64,000 nucleotides of DNA from Alligator mississippiensis. Taxonomy: Eukaryota; Chordata; Crocodylia; Alligatoridae. The notes under the pieces were generated by a model. It ran no database searches. It had not been told where the DNA came from and saw only the letters and a program-made list of their open reading frames with translations. A program made the translations under genes and the position numbers. The stretch covers positions 325,001-389,000 of the forward strand of contig NC_081828.1 in the NCBI RefSeq assembly GCF_030867095.1, read 5' to 3'. Shown here one piece after another: positions 11,564 to 22,200 of this stretch; position 1 is the first letter of the stretch, and each line of letters opens with the position of its first letter.

Positions 11564-13232
11564 CCCTGGCCCCGGCCATCCCTTCCCACACAGCTAACCT
11601 CCTTTGACCTTGGGGCCCCGTCTCACGTGGCTGAGTGGGTCATGCCTGCAGGGTCGGGGGGGGGGGGGGGGGAGGTGGGCGCTGGGCAAACTAGCACCAT
11701 GCTCTACTTGTCCTGGAGGCAGCAGCATTTGCACTTTACCTCGGGCTATGAGCACTGTGGGGAGTGGGCATCTCTGGCCTGGTGAGGTCTGACTGAGATG
11801 CTGCAAGTGGGCATCTGACAGATGCTGTGAGAGTGAAACCCTTCAGCCACCGCAGACAGAGACGTGTGTGGTGGGAACGTGGCCAGGGGCCCTGTGACCC
11901 GTGATAGGGGGAGGGCAGTGGTGCATCCAGGCATGTGGTTGGGGCGTGCTGTCCCGGGGGTGTTCATGTGGGATTTTCCTGGGGCGTGTGACCAAGAGGC
12001 ATCAGTGCTCAGTGTGAGTTGGGGGCATTTGTCTGCGTGGTGGCTTCTGGGCATGGGATGTCTGAACTGGTGCAAGTGATGACTGCTGTCAGGGTGAGGC
12101 TGGAGCTCTGTGGCTCAGCACTGGACATGTTATTGTTCTGCCTGTGGCGTGGGGTGCAGAGGACCATTATTACAACTGCAAGCCTGGCCCAGGGGGGATC
12201 CGTGGCCTCTGATGTCCACTGATGGGTTGTGGCAATGTAAATCTGGACTCGGAGCTGGGGCACAGGCAGGAAGGGCAGCTGCTGCAGTCAGGTGCAAGAG
12301 CTTAGCTTTCAGCGCAGCACCACAGCAGCTCTGCCGGTTGCTGCCCCAGGTCACTAGGGACAGGGACAGGGTACCCAGGCTGTCAGCCCATGCCCTGTGC
12401 TGCCCTGATGCTGTCAGGGCACATTTGTCTTGTAAATCTGCCCAGCCGCCGGCCTCCTGCCAGCCGTGCGTGTCCGTGGGCCATGCCTGGCCTAGCCCGA
12501 TCTGGCAGCGTCAGCCTCTGCCTGTGGCTGTGAGCTCGACACGAGCATCTGGGGGTTCAGCCTGAATGTGCTCTGAGTTGCAACCCCTCGCTTCTGTCCT
12601 TGGGTGCATCCCTTCACATGTGCAAGCCTGGCCCTCTGCCACCCGCCCTCAGCCAGCTCCGACCTTCCGGTCAGCCTGCCCACCCAGGATGTGACCTGGC
12701 CCTGGCCCACTTTGACAACCTGCTCTCCCGTCCCCTCCCCACCCGGCCCCCAACTTGCTGCGCTCTTGAGGCTGCAGCTCCTGAGCCCAGGTGCAGTGCG
12801 GCAGGGACAGACACCCACGGGTACTGAGCTCTGTACAGTGGGACCACTTCCTCCATGTTCTGGGCCATGGCACAGCCCCAAGCTGCATTGTTCACCCTGC
12901 AGCCACGGCATCCCCCCAGAGTGCTGCTCTGCCTTGGTCTCCTGGTGCTCACCCTCCCCTCAAACCTCTGGAGTCCCCAGGGTGTTCCCCAGGTTAAAGT
13001 GTAGCACCTCTGTTGTGTACAACAGCACTGCCTCCCCCGGGCCGGGCAGCAGCCTGGGCTGTGTGGGCACCTGGGAGGGGAGGACCGGCGAGCACAAGGA
13101 TGATGTGAATCACCCAAGGGCACAGGGCAGCTTGGTGTCAGGGCTGGGAACAGCACTTGCAGGAGGAAGGAGCCTGGCTGCGTCTGGCTGGCCAGGAGTG
13201 GGTGTGCAGTGATCCCCCCCCGCTACAGTGCC

Positions 13233-13254
13233 GGGGGGGGGGGGGGGGGGGGGG
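13233..13254. repeat. G22 homopolymer
   Basis: This is the longest of three G runs in a 2.2-kb stretch; the others are G17 at 11656-11672 and G18 at 13841-13858. Such runs form G-quadruplexes in DNA and RNA, mutate in length, and are prone to sequencing error, so exact lengths should be treated with caution. Confidence 0.85.
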
Positions 13255-13682
13255 TCTCCACAATGCCCAGCCGTATCCTGGCTGCACAGTGTGTTTGTGT
13301 GAGTGAGAGCGTGCGTGTGCACGGGAATGCCTCCCTCGGCACTGGTGCCTGTCTGCCTGGGGGATGCCTCTGCCTGCTGCGTGAAGACACCATGGTTTCC
13401 AGGAGGAGGCCCACCTGCAGCCCTGATGTGTTTGCACTGCCCCAAAGCCACCTTGCTGGTCTCTGTCTTGTCACATGTGATGCCTGTGCCGCCTCTGTCC
13501 CCACTGGCTCATCTCTGAGGCCTTCCCTAGTGCCTTGGATGTGGCTGAGACCTGCCCTGGACAAGTGTCTTAAGAAAAGCCTCATGGGAGTAAGCGCAGG
13601 TTTGAGGGCACCGGCTGCCCTGGCCTACCCTGCCAGCCTTCCTGCCTTGCTCGCTCGGGTCTGGTATCGGGAAGAGAAACGC

Positions 13683-13688
13683 AATAAA
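13683..13688 (+). terminator. TMEM125: Candidate TMEM125 poly(A) signal
   Basis: The sequence gcaataaagttgctg contains a canonical AATAAA with GT-rich sequence 15-30 bases downstream. It is the first such signal on the plus strand after the TMEM125 stop. Confidence 0.5.
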
Positions 13689-14317
13689 GTTGCTGAGTCA
13701 CCCATGTGGCCTTGGTCTGGATCCACGCACTGGGCACAGGCTGTGGCTCCTGGCAGCCGAGTTGGGGCAAGGGCTGTGGTAGCGCCAGCCCAGTCCGGGC
13801 AACTGTCCCCGACTCTGCTGCATCTCCTGGGCAGGGGGCTGGGGGGGGGGGGGGGGGGCCAAGACAGGTGGAGACAAGATGCAGCAGGCTTGCCTGCTGC
13901 CCGGTGTCCTTCCTTCCAGGGCCCTGCCAGGCCCCGAGCAGCTGCATGCAGATAGGGAACTGTCCCAGTCCCTGAAGGAGCCCCCAGAAACCTGCACTGC
14001 TGAAGCATGACGTGACTCGATGGTCTGGTCATACAGATCCCTTGGTCCCATTACTGGGGCACCTGCTGCCCTGGGTGAGAGCAGCCCTAGTCAAGCGCAC
14101 CCTGGCCCTGCCCGCTTGATGCTGCAGCAGTGAGGAGAGCCCCTGGGCTCTGCCTGCAGAGCTCCTGTCTGTGCCCAGGCAGTCTGGGGCCCAGCGGTGC
14201 AAACAGCTCCATGCAAGACAATCCACGTGACACCTCCCGGGCCCCCCCCCACCCTCTGGTTGCTGCTTTCCTCATCCCCTTCTGGGGAGTGCACAAACAA
14301 GAGCTCAGACACCAGGC

Positions 14318-15677
14318 CCATAAGCCTCACATCCGTCCTGGAGGAAAATCCTTGAAAAAATTATCAAGGAGCACATCTGTGAGGGGCCAGCAGGGGAGAT
14401 CATGCCCAGGGGAAATCAGCATGGGTTCATCAAAGGCAGGTCCTGCCAGACCAACCTGATGGCCTTTTATGACCAAGTAACTAAATCCCTGGATGATGGT
14501 GTCATCATGGACGTAGTCTTTCTGGACTTTAAGAAGACCTTTGACACGGTCTCTCACCCCATTCTCATTAATAAAATGAGTGGCTGTGGCATTGATGCCT
14601 GCACAGTTGGATGGGTCAAAAATTGGCCGATGTGCACCCAGAGAGTGGTGGCGGACAGGTCCTACTTGACCTGGCAGGATGTGGGCAGTGGGGTCCCCCA
14701 GGGCTCGGTCCTGGGGTCTGCACTGTTCAATTTCTTTATCAGCGACTTGGACGAGAAATGTGTTAGAAAACACATTGTCCAAGTTTGCCTATGACACCAA
14801 GATGTGGGGAGAGGTAGACATGCTTGAAGGGGAAGAGAGGCTGCAATTAGATTCAGACAGACTACAGAAGTGGGCGGAGGAGAATAGGATGGGGTTCAAC
14901 GTAGACAAGTGCAGGGTGCTGCACCTGGGGAGAAGGGATCCACAGCACACACACAGGCTGGGGAGGTCCCTTCTTGAAAGCACAGAGGCGGAAAGGGATC
15001 TTGGAGTCATTATTGACTCCAAGATGAACATGAGCCGCCAATGCCAGACCGCAGCCAGCAAAGCCAACTGCACCTTGTCGTGCATCCAAAGGTGCGTCTC
15101 AAGCCGGTCCAGAGAGGTGATCCTCCCCCTCTACACGACATTGGTCCGGCCTCAACTGGAGTACTGCATCCAGTTCTGGGCACCACACTTTAAGAAGGAT
15201 GTGGCTTGCCTTGAGAGGGTCCAGAGGAGGCCACCCGCTTAGTTGGAGGGCAGCAGGGCAGGCCCTGCGAGGAGAGGCTGAGGGACCTGAACCTGTTCAG
15301 CCTCAGCAAGTGGAGGCTGAGGGGGGATTTGGTGGCTGCCTACAAACTCGTTAGGGGAGACCAGCAGCAAATAGGAAGGGGCCTATCCTCCCCAGCAGCA
15401 CCTGGGGTGATGAGGAACAATGGCCAGAAGCTGCTAGAGAATAGGTTCAGGTTAGAGATTAGGAGGCAATATTTCACAGTTAGGGTGGCCAGGATCTGGA
15501 ACCAACTTCCTAGGGAAGTGGTCCTCGCTCCTACCTTGGGTAAATTCAAAAAGAGGTTGGATGAACACCTGTCTGGGGTCACGTGATCCCAGTGTGTGCT
15601 CCAACCAGTGGCGGGGGGTTAGACTAGGTGATCTATTCAGGTCCCTTCTGACCCCTAACTACTATGAAACTATGAGA
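14318..15677 (+). mobile_element. CR1 LINE, 5'-truncated, reverse transcriptase to 3' end
   Basis: The plus-strand reading gives CR1 ORF2 blocks in order: [43 protein letters not shown], an FADD-box region near 14785, DKCRVLHLG, LGVIIDSKMNMS, VILPLYTTLVRPQLEYC and PREVVLAPTLGKFKKRLD. It ends in a CR1-type 3' tail (actatgaaactatgagaa, about 15659-15677). The 5' part of ORF2, including the endonuclease, is missing, as is usual for CR1. Frame breaks are few, so it is of middle age. Confidence 0.9.
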
Positions 15678-15889
15678 ACAACAAGCTCCGAGCCCTGTTC
15701 CACCTTCCTCCCGTATGTTAGCATTGTCCTTGGAGTGTCTCCACCCTGGGCCATGGCTGCTGCTTCCAGCCTGTTTGGAAAGGACTCCAGGGACAGGCCC
15801 AATGTGAGTTCCAGATAAGGAGTGAACAATGACTCCCACCTTGTGTTACTCCCACATTTATGTTTCTCTGAGGTGTCCGGCTCTCAGCA

Positions 15890-16420
15890 AATTGGAAAGT
15901 TAGGCTAGAACTAACAGGATAACATTCCGTGTGGACAAATGCATTAGGTGCAAGACACGGAGGTGATCATACCTCTCTACTCAACACTAGTCAGGCCTCA
16001 CGTGGATACTGTGTGAAGTTTGGGCCTCCACATTTTAAAAAGGATGTAGAGAAGGTCCAGGGCAGCAAAAAAAAAAAATGACCGAGGGCTTGGAAGGCAA
16101 GTCAGATCAGGAGAGGCTGAAGGAGCTGGGCATGTTCAGCCTGCATAAAAGGCACTTAAGAGGGGACATGACAGCAGTCTGCAAAAACTTGAAAGGCTGC
16201 CAAGGAGAAGAGGAAAAGCACCTTTACTGTTTTGCTGCAGAGAGAAGGATGCAGACCAATGGTTGGAAGTTGCAGCAAAGTAAGTTTAAATTGGATAACT
16301 AGAAAAACATCACTGTAGGAGTAGTGAGGCAGTGGAAGAGATGGCCGGGAAGAGCTGGATTCTCCATCACCAGAGGGGTTCAAGCAGCAGCTGGACAGCA
16401 CCTGATCAGGGATAATCTAG
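15890..16420 (+). repeat. Older CR1-type LINE 3' fragment
   Basis: Recognisable pieces include a ctcaacactagtcaggcctcacgtgg stretch (VRPH-like), RLKELGMFSLHKRHLRGDM (16109-16170) and a KLQQSKFKLDN stretch. These correspond to the same 3' ORF2 region as the neighbouring CR1 but are more diverged and from a different subfamily. It sits directly downstream of the younger copy. Confidence 0.7.
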
Positions 16421-16429
16421 GCATAGTGA

Positions 16430-16985
16430 CGCCTATGTGCTACTATAGGTATCTCCCTTGTTTCTGGGCTTTGCTGGTTCCCCTCCCAACCCTGCTTCTG
16501 CTACGTGTCAAGACGTTTTTAAGATCTTCCCCAAGGCACCGGGTGCTGGCTGCAGCCCAGGCTGGGGACTTGAACTGGGCTGAGTCAATGCTCCTGCTGG
16601 GCCCAAAGTCAGTTTCCTGGCTACAGGGTTTTACCCTTCTGCTCAGGGTCAGGCTGACACCACATTTGGGAGTGGACAGGAATTTTACCCCACGGTCAGA
16701 TGGTACAGACCGGGGGCAGGGGGCACTGCCTTCCTCTATAGCAGGGGACATGGCCTCTGCCCAAGACCTCTTGAGCGTATATTGATAACTTCTTATAGAA
16801 GCAGGACACTGGCTGCTTTACCTGTGGCAGGCCGGTGTTAGGTCCGTGGTGCATCAGGGTTTAAGGCAGTCTTATGCAGAGTTTAAAGTATGGCTGTCTG
16901 GGCTGGTTTGGACAGGGCTGGTCCTGCCTCAGGCTGGATGTGACCTCTGGAGGTTCTCTATGACCTCCCCCTCCAACCGCCAGTC
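16430..16985 (+). repeat. Dispersed repeat with CR1-like tail, copy 2
   Basis: It shares with the copies at 55660, 56930 and 61005 the ordered blocks gctggctgcagcccaggctg (16549), ctcagggtcaggctgac (about 16642), ttttgccttcctct-like (cactgccttcctctat, 16727), ggacagggctggtcctgcctcagg (16909) and ggcaggccgg-type spacers. No reading frame is conserved among copies, so it behaves as a non-coding repeat. It ends near 16985. Confidence 0.6.
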
Positions 16986-17484
16986 TCGCTGGCTCTTCTC
17001 CACCTCAGCAGCAATGGTAAAGAGGCTGCTCCTGGAGCTGCTCACTAATGCCTTCCTATCACCTCAGGCCCAGGGAGAGTTGTGCTGATCATCTTTATGC
17101 TAAGGAGCCTGGAGCCGTGACCCTTGGGCAGGCTGGGCCACAGCTGGCTGAGCTGAGAGCAAGGCACTTGGGCCTGTCAGCAGACGCCACGAGCACACCC
17201 TGCATCGGCTATTCCTAAGAGGGCTCGGGGCTCACCTACTCAGGCCCTGCAGGCAGAACCTGACACGCCAGGAGCCGATCCCCAAGCCCCCAGGGCCTTG
17301 CTCCCGCTGCCAGAGGTGAGGGCAGGGCTGCACACCCACAGGCAGAGACTGCAGCCAGGCAAGTGGGAACACCCCCCCCACCACAGAAGTGCAGGAACTG
17401 ACACGTCTGTAAACACTAGTGGTAGAGAACATGGCCCCAGCGTCCCATAAAGGAACCTTGCACGTCCTGACAGGGAAAGAGGAA

Positions 17485-17490
17485 TTTATT
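17485..17490 (-). terminator. Candidate poly(A) signal for the TRIM56-like gene
   Basis: The plus strand reads tttatt, i.e. AATAAA on the minus strand, 2.1 kb downstream of the TRIM56-like stop. It is the nearest canonical signal I found. If used, the 3' UTR would span about 17470-19632, which holds no LINE and no other gene on the minus strand. Confidence 0.35.
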
Positions 17491-19632
17491 ACAAAAGAGG
17501 TACAGACTTGAAAGGCAACAGGCTTGGAACCCAGCCTCCCATTCCCAGCTCCACGCAGACACTCCTGAAGCCTGGATTGGAGACAAGTGCTGCTGGCTGA
17601 GCATCGTGACCCAGCTGGCATCTCGGTGATGAGACGCTGCAACTCTGGGATTTCACCATGTCTGCAGTGAGATCCACTCTAGAAGACAGGCTGGTCTGGA
17701 AGGATGTACAGTGCAGGCACTGCACCCCACTACCCCCTCCTCACAGCAATGCTCAGCAGGGGGAGGCTGGTGATGTCACACCAGGAGGAAGGTGGCAGCA
17801 GAGGCAGACAGCAGTCGCACACAGGAGACAGTGGGACACGGTTATGAGTAGCCCATGGAACTTAGCTCTACGTGCAGTAGCATCACATCCCTCAGCACAG
17901 CAGGGACTGTCCCTTGGTGCCAAAGAGCAGCCCCCCCTTCCTCCCACCAGCCTGCAGGGACTGAAGCCAGTCGTCACACCCAGGGAGGGCGGGAGCTGGG
18001 AGCTCCACTGCCTGGCCCATACTGGCACAGCTGGCTTCAGACTGCATGTGCAGGACCCAGCTGGAGCCCAGGACGTGCCAAGTGCCTGGCTCAGCTCTGC
18101 AGGGGTCCCTGGGCCTCACACATGCAGTGCATCATCACAGACACAGGGAGGAAGGAGAGCCCCTTCCCATGCACCTTGGAGAAGGAATAAAGAAAGGATG
18201 CAGGTGGGGTAGGGAATGATTCTGGTCATGGGAACCTTGCAGAGGCACCAGGCTCCATATGCACCACAGCAGGAGAGAAGTGACTTGTGTGGGCAGGAGT
18301 GCTGGTGAGGACGTGCAGGGGGCATGCAAAGGAACACACGTCTCCTGGGAGCACAACTGATGTGGTGCCAAAGCACATGACTGTTTAGCCTCTGGGCTTG
18401 TACAGCTCCCAGACAGTGCCCCTGCCCCTGCCTCTAAGCACAAGCACTCCGGTAGCAATAAAGCTGCCAGTGACTGGCCTCATCTCTGTCCCCGACTCCA
18501 GGAAGAGCTCTGAGCTCCTTTGTTCTCTTGCCCACTGCCAGGCTCCTTCAGAGGACCTGCCATGGGCTTCATTCAAGCAAAGCGCAAAGACATCCTGGAA
18601 GGTGGCTCACACTAAGCCATGCGCACCGCATGTTCACTTCTGGCTGCTGTGCCTGCCTGCACAGTAGTGACGGGCGATGCTGGAATGTAGTAACAATTGT
18701 GCAGTCTGTGGCCCCAAATGTACATGTACGCCAAGACCCCCTGCCACCCTGCTCTCCCCCAAGCACCGGCTGCGCTGCCAGGGTCTGGCAGGATCATGAG
18801 GAGAGGAATGTTGGAAACCATCACCCTCTACACCTGGGGACAGAAACTACCACTGCTGCCTCCCTCGTGAGTACCCCTTCAGTCGTCGCCGCTGGCAAGG
18901 CTGGGAGCTTTGGGTTTGGGCTCTCTGGATGCAGTCTCTTGTCCAGGCAGCATTAACCACTCTCCTCAGACCCGGATCCCTCCCTTCCTGGCAGGCACTA
19001 GATTTGTCATTTCTGGTCAACCTGCTTGAGGCAACGAGGATGCTGACCCCTGCAGAGAGGAGAGGCTGAAGCTGAAGGGGCTGAGATGATGGGCTGATTC
19101 TCAGTGAGACCTGAGGGAAGAAAGTGTACGTGGAGATGAAGCAGCCCTTCATCTGAGCTATGCCCCAGGGCAGCAAGTCAGAATCTGACACTTCCTGCTG
19201 GCTTCTGGCTCTGAATGGTGCCAGGTTGTCCTGTTACAGTGAAACAGTTCAAAGACCTCCCCCAGAGCCAACTTCCAAACACAGGGCAAGCCAAGGCGTC
19301 TCTCAGCTGCTCTTTCTGTAGCACAATCTGCAGGTCAGGTGGAGCTGCCACACTGCAGCATCCCTGTAATCCCTGGTGTCAGGGGAGGAGACAAGCATCA
19401 GTAGCATGGACCTTGTTTCAGGTAGTGAATGATTCCCCCACTGCCCCAGCATTTTCAGAGCCCTTGAAGCAGAGATTCCAGACCGGACCCCCCGCTCTGC
19501 TGTTCCTTGCTGTCCAGGCCAAGGCTCCATAATGCACCTGGAGATGGCCATGCTCATGCTATGAACAAAAGGGCTCAGACCTGGGACTGCAGAACCAGAT
19601 TTGGACACTCAATTCAGGCTCCATGGACAATG
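17491..19632 (-). other. Probable 3' UTR of the TRIM56-like gene or gene-free spacer
   Basis: There are no recognisable repeats and no frames with domain similarity. The absence of LINEs here, flanked by a dense LINE block on the left, fits transcribed 3' UTR sequence but does not prove it. A plus-strand aataaa at about 18457 is not linked to any plus-strand gene I can see. Confidence 0.35.
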
Positions 19633-21681
19633 CTAAGGCCAAACAACGTGGACGTGGCAGTCTTCCCGCACCAGGACGAGGCGCCCATCCAGATCCACGG
19701 TGATGACCCGGGGCCTCTTCCGTTGCCTCTGGCTGCTCAGTATCTCCCCCCCTCTCCTGCCGTCTCTTGAGAATTGAATCACCTGGAACTGATCAACCAC
19801 AAAAATACTGCCGAGTGCATTCACACAGACACTGAATGGCTTCGAAAGTGGTGAGTGCGGTGCCTTCAGCACATTGAGGATCTGCCCTGACTTCTTGAGG
19901 ATGAGAACCTGCTTCTTGACAAAGTCTGAGACGATGAATTCCTCCCAGGCATTGACAGCAACAAACAAGAACTTCCCATCCTCGTAATCCGGAGGTTTCA
20001 CTCTGCCCACGCAGTGCCCGGAGGGGCTGTACAGGGAGATGGAGCAGAGCGTCCCCTCGCTGACAGCAACATAGGAGTCCTTGAAGGATGTGAGAGCATA
20101 GGAGGACTCACTTCCCCTTAGCCGCAGCTTGCGCAGGAACTTGCCATCCAGTGTCAAGAAGAAGAGGTACGTGTCTGAGGAGCAGGCCAAGGTGTCTCCA
20201 CAGACTGAAATACCGCAGAAGCCCCTGTCATCATCCGGCAGAGGTATCGACTTCTGGAGAAACCCTTTAATGCTGTACTGCCTTATCTCTTCATTTGCCT
20301 GGTCCAGGAGGAGATAGCCGTCCTTGTGCGGCAGGACTGCAATCCCCGAGATGCTGGGCTTTGAGTAAGAGGGGTATTGTTTTACCTCAAAGGTAAAGAC
20401 ACACACAGGCTGCAGCCCATGCCTTCTGCATGGGGAAAGGCTCGCCTCAGGGGTGGAAAGCACCCTCTCGTCAGAGCTCAGACAGCAGTCCTCCTCTGAG
20501 TCAAGGGATGAGTTGATGTTGTCATCAAACACATCCCTGAGTGACACAGACCTCTCGCTGCCAGCCTCAAAAGCGTCCACGTCTCCTTCTGGCTGCTGCT
20601 GGGGAAAAGCCAGGCTGAAGAACGCTGCTTTTGAGAGCTGCGTAGGCTCGTCCCAGGAAATGGTCAGTTTAGGGACTTGGCTCTTTAGCTCCTGCGGGGT
20701 GTATGCCTGGAGCTCCTGGATCCTGTTCCTTATCATGCCCTCCAAATGGAGGATCTCGTAGTCCTTCCCCACATCCAGGATCCTCTGGGAGAACTCCCTC
20801 GTGCTGATGGCTTTGTCTCTCTGGTTCTGCAGCTCCTCCTTCACCTGCTGATACCTCTCCATCTGCTGGGTCAGGAAAGCTGACAGCTCGCCCAGTGCAG
20901 CGTCCTTCTGGGCGTGGAGGTAGGCACTGAGGTCTTCCACATACTTGGTGATCGTCTCCTTGATGTTCTCACCTGCAGCTTCCAGCGTGTCCATCGCCAC
21001 CCCCACAGTCTTCTCCCGCTCAGAGATGCCAACAATGGTTCCCCCCAGGCTCTCGATCAGCTGCTCCACAGAAGGCCGCTCCCGCTGCACGGCGCTGGCC
21101 ATGGACACCACCTTGTGCTCAAAGTGGTCCAGCATGCGGCAGTCCCTGCAGATGGGAGCGCCGCAGGTGTCGCAGAAGAACCGCAGCGCTTCCTGCTGGT
21201 GGTCCTGGCAGCACAGCTCCTGCAGAAGCCTCATCTCGGCATCGTGCTCCCCAGCCAAGAACTGCTCCAGCTTCACCACCTTGTGGTGCAGGGTGAGGCG
21301 GGAGCAGCAGTGGCCCTGCGTGCAGGTCTGGCACAAGAAGTCTTTGCAGTCCAGGCAGCGGGCGGTGGCAGGCTGGGTCCTCTGGGCGTCGGAGCAGACG
21401 GTGCAGGCCAGGTCGCGCTTGTGCTTGAGTTGGAATAGCTCCAGGAGGCTGTTGATGAAGAAGTTGGTTTTCAGAGTGGAGGCCCCACCGGGGGCCTCCG
21501 TCTTCAGCCGGCACTCGGGGCAGTGCAGGGCTCCATCCTTCAGCAGCAGCTCCAGGCATCGCTGGCAGTAGCTGTGGAGGCACGGCAGGATCTTCGGCAC
21601 CGTGTACAGCTCGTAGCAGATCTTACAGGTCAGGAAATCCTCCCGGATTAAATCCTGCAGCGATGCAGAGGCCTGAGCCAT
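19633..21681 (-). CDS. TRIM56-like RING/B-box E3 ubiquitin ligase
   Basis: One uninterrupted exon encodes 682 residues from MAQASASLQ (ATG 21681-21679, A at -3 and G at +4). Domains in order: C3HC4 RING with C19, C22, C34, H36, C39, C42, C54 and C57; B-box 1 from about C93 to H133; B-box 2 with C158, H161, C170, C173, C178, C181, H186 and H189; a coiled coil at about 195-330; an acidic serine-rich linker at about 370-425; and a C-terminal NHL-like beta-propeller at about 425-682. The layout, the FLxCKIC opening, the KTNFFINxLLEL run after the RING and the TARCLDC B-box text all match TRIM56 (human 755 residues, single coding exon), an E3 ligase in antiviral innate signalling. Orthology is uncertain because human TRIM56 lies elsewhere (7q22); a lineage-specific TRIM56 relative is the safer name. 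The frame is intact. An in-frame extension upstream into a minisatellite is probably not used. Confidence 0.85.
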   Translation of the reverse strand: MAQASASLQDLIREDFLTCKICYELYTVPKILPCLHSYCQRCLELLLKDGALHCPECRLKTEAPGGASTLKTNFFINSLLELFQLKHKRDLACTVCSDAQRTQPATARCLDCKDFLCQTCTQGHCCSRLTLHHKVVKLEQFLAGEHDAEMRLLQELCCQDHQQEALRFFCDTCGAPICRDCRMLDHFEHKVVSMASAVQRERPSVEQLIESLGGTIVGISEREKTVGVAMDTLEAAGENIKETITKYVEDLSAYLHAQKDAALGELSAFLTQQMERYQQVKEELQNQRDKAISTREFSQRILDVGKDYEILHLEGMIRNRIQELQAYTPQELKSQVPKLTISWDEPTQLSKAAFFSLAFPQQQPEGDVDAFEAGSERSVSLRDVFDDNINSSLDSEEDCCLSSDERVLSTPEASLSPCRRHGLQPVCVFTFEVKQYPSYSKPSISGIAVLPHKDGYLLLDQANEEIRQYSIKGFLQKSIPLPDDDRGFCGISVCGDTLACSSDTYLFFLTLDGKFLRKLRLRGSESSYALTSFKDSYVAVSEGTLCSISLYSPSGHCVGRVKPPDYEDGKFLFVAVNAWEEFIVSDFVKKQVLILKKSGQILNVLKAPHSPLSKPFSVCVNALGSIFVVDQFQVIQFSRDGRRGGEILSSQRQRKRPRVITVDLDGRLVLVREDCHVHVVWP

Positions 21682-21764
21682 CGTCCCCCGCTGACACCTG
21701 CCAACAGCAGCACAGCTGTCAGGGGCCGCCCTGCTTCTGCACTCGGGGCCCAGGAGCCCCGCCA

Positions 21765-22200
21765 TGAGCTCCCCTCGGCCCTGCCCCCGCCCCCGGGCCC
21801 CCATGCTCACCTCCCCTCAGCCCCCAGGACCCCCCCTCAGCCCCCAGGACCCTGCGCTCACCTCCCCTCGGCCCTGCCCCCGCCCCCGGGCCCCCATGCT
21901 CACCTCCCCTCAGCCCCCAGGACCCCGCGCTCACCTCCCCTCGGCCCTGCCCCCGCCCCCGGGCCCCCATGCTCACCTCCCCTCAGCCCCCGACCCCCCA
22001 CTCAGCCCCCGGGACCCCGCGCTCACCTCCCCTCAGCCCCCGGCCGCGCCCGCGCTCACCTCCCCTCAGCCCCCGACCCCGCGCTCACCTGCCCTCCCGC
22101 CAGCCCCGCCCGCGCCCCCAGGACCCCGCGCTCACCTCCCCTCAGCCCCCGGCCGCGCCCCCCTCCCCACAGCCCCGCCCTCAGCCCCCGCGCGGACCTC
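21765..22200. repeat. GC-rich minisatellite next to the TRIM start
   Basis: Irregular units built on ctcacctcccctcagccccc and ccctgcccccgcccccgggc recur through the stretch, with near-identical longer blocks beginning at about 21773, 21866 and 21941. The minus strand stays open through the first part, giving MSMGARGRGQGRG-like low-complexity translations in frame with the TRIM gene. I read this as a composition effect in the 5' UTR or promoter. Confidence 0.8.

Larger units (their letters stand above)
11564..13705 (+). other. TMEM125: Probable long TMEM125 3' UTR
   Basis: The first AATAAA after the TMEM125 stop is at 13683-13688 and is followed by a GT-rich stretch (ccatgtggccttggtctgg). The 2.1 kb between holds no LINE and no convincing gene, which fits a single long 3' UTR. 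It contains G runs of 17 (11656-11672) and 22 (13233-13254). An earlier variant signal could also be used. Confidence 0.5.

Noticed and set aside
13209-13955. 248-codon plus-strand frame after TMEM125
   Set aside because: It runs through a G22 and a G18 tract in the probable 3' UTR; composition artefact.
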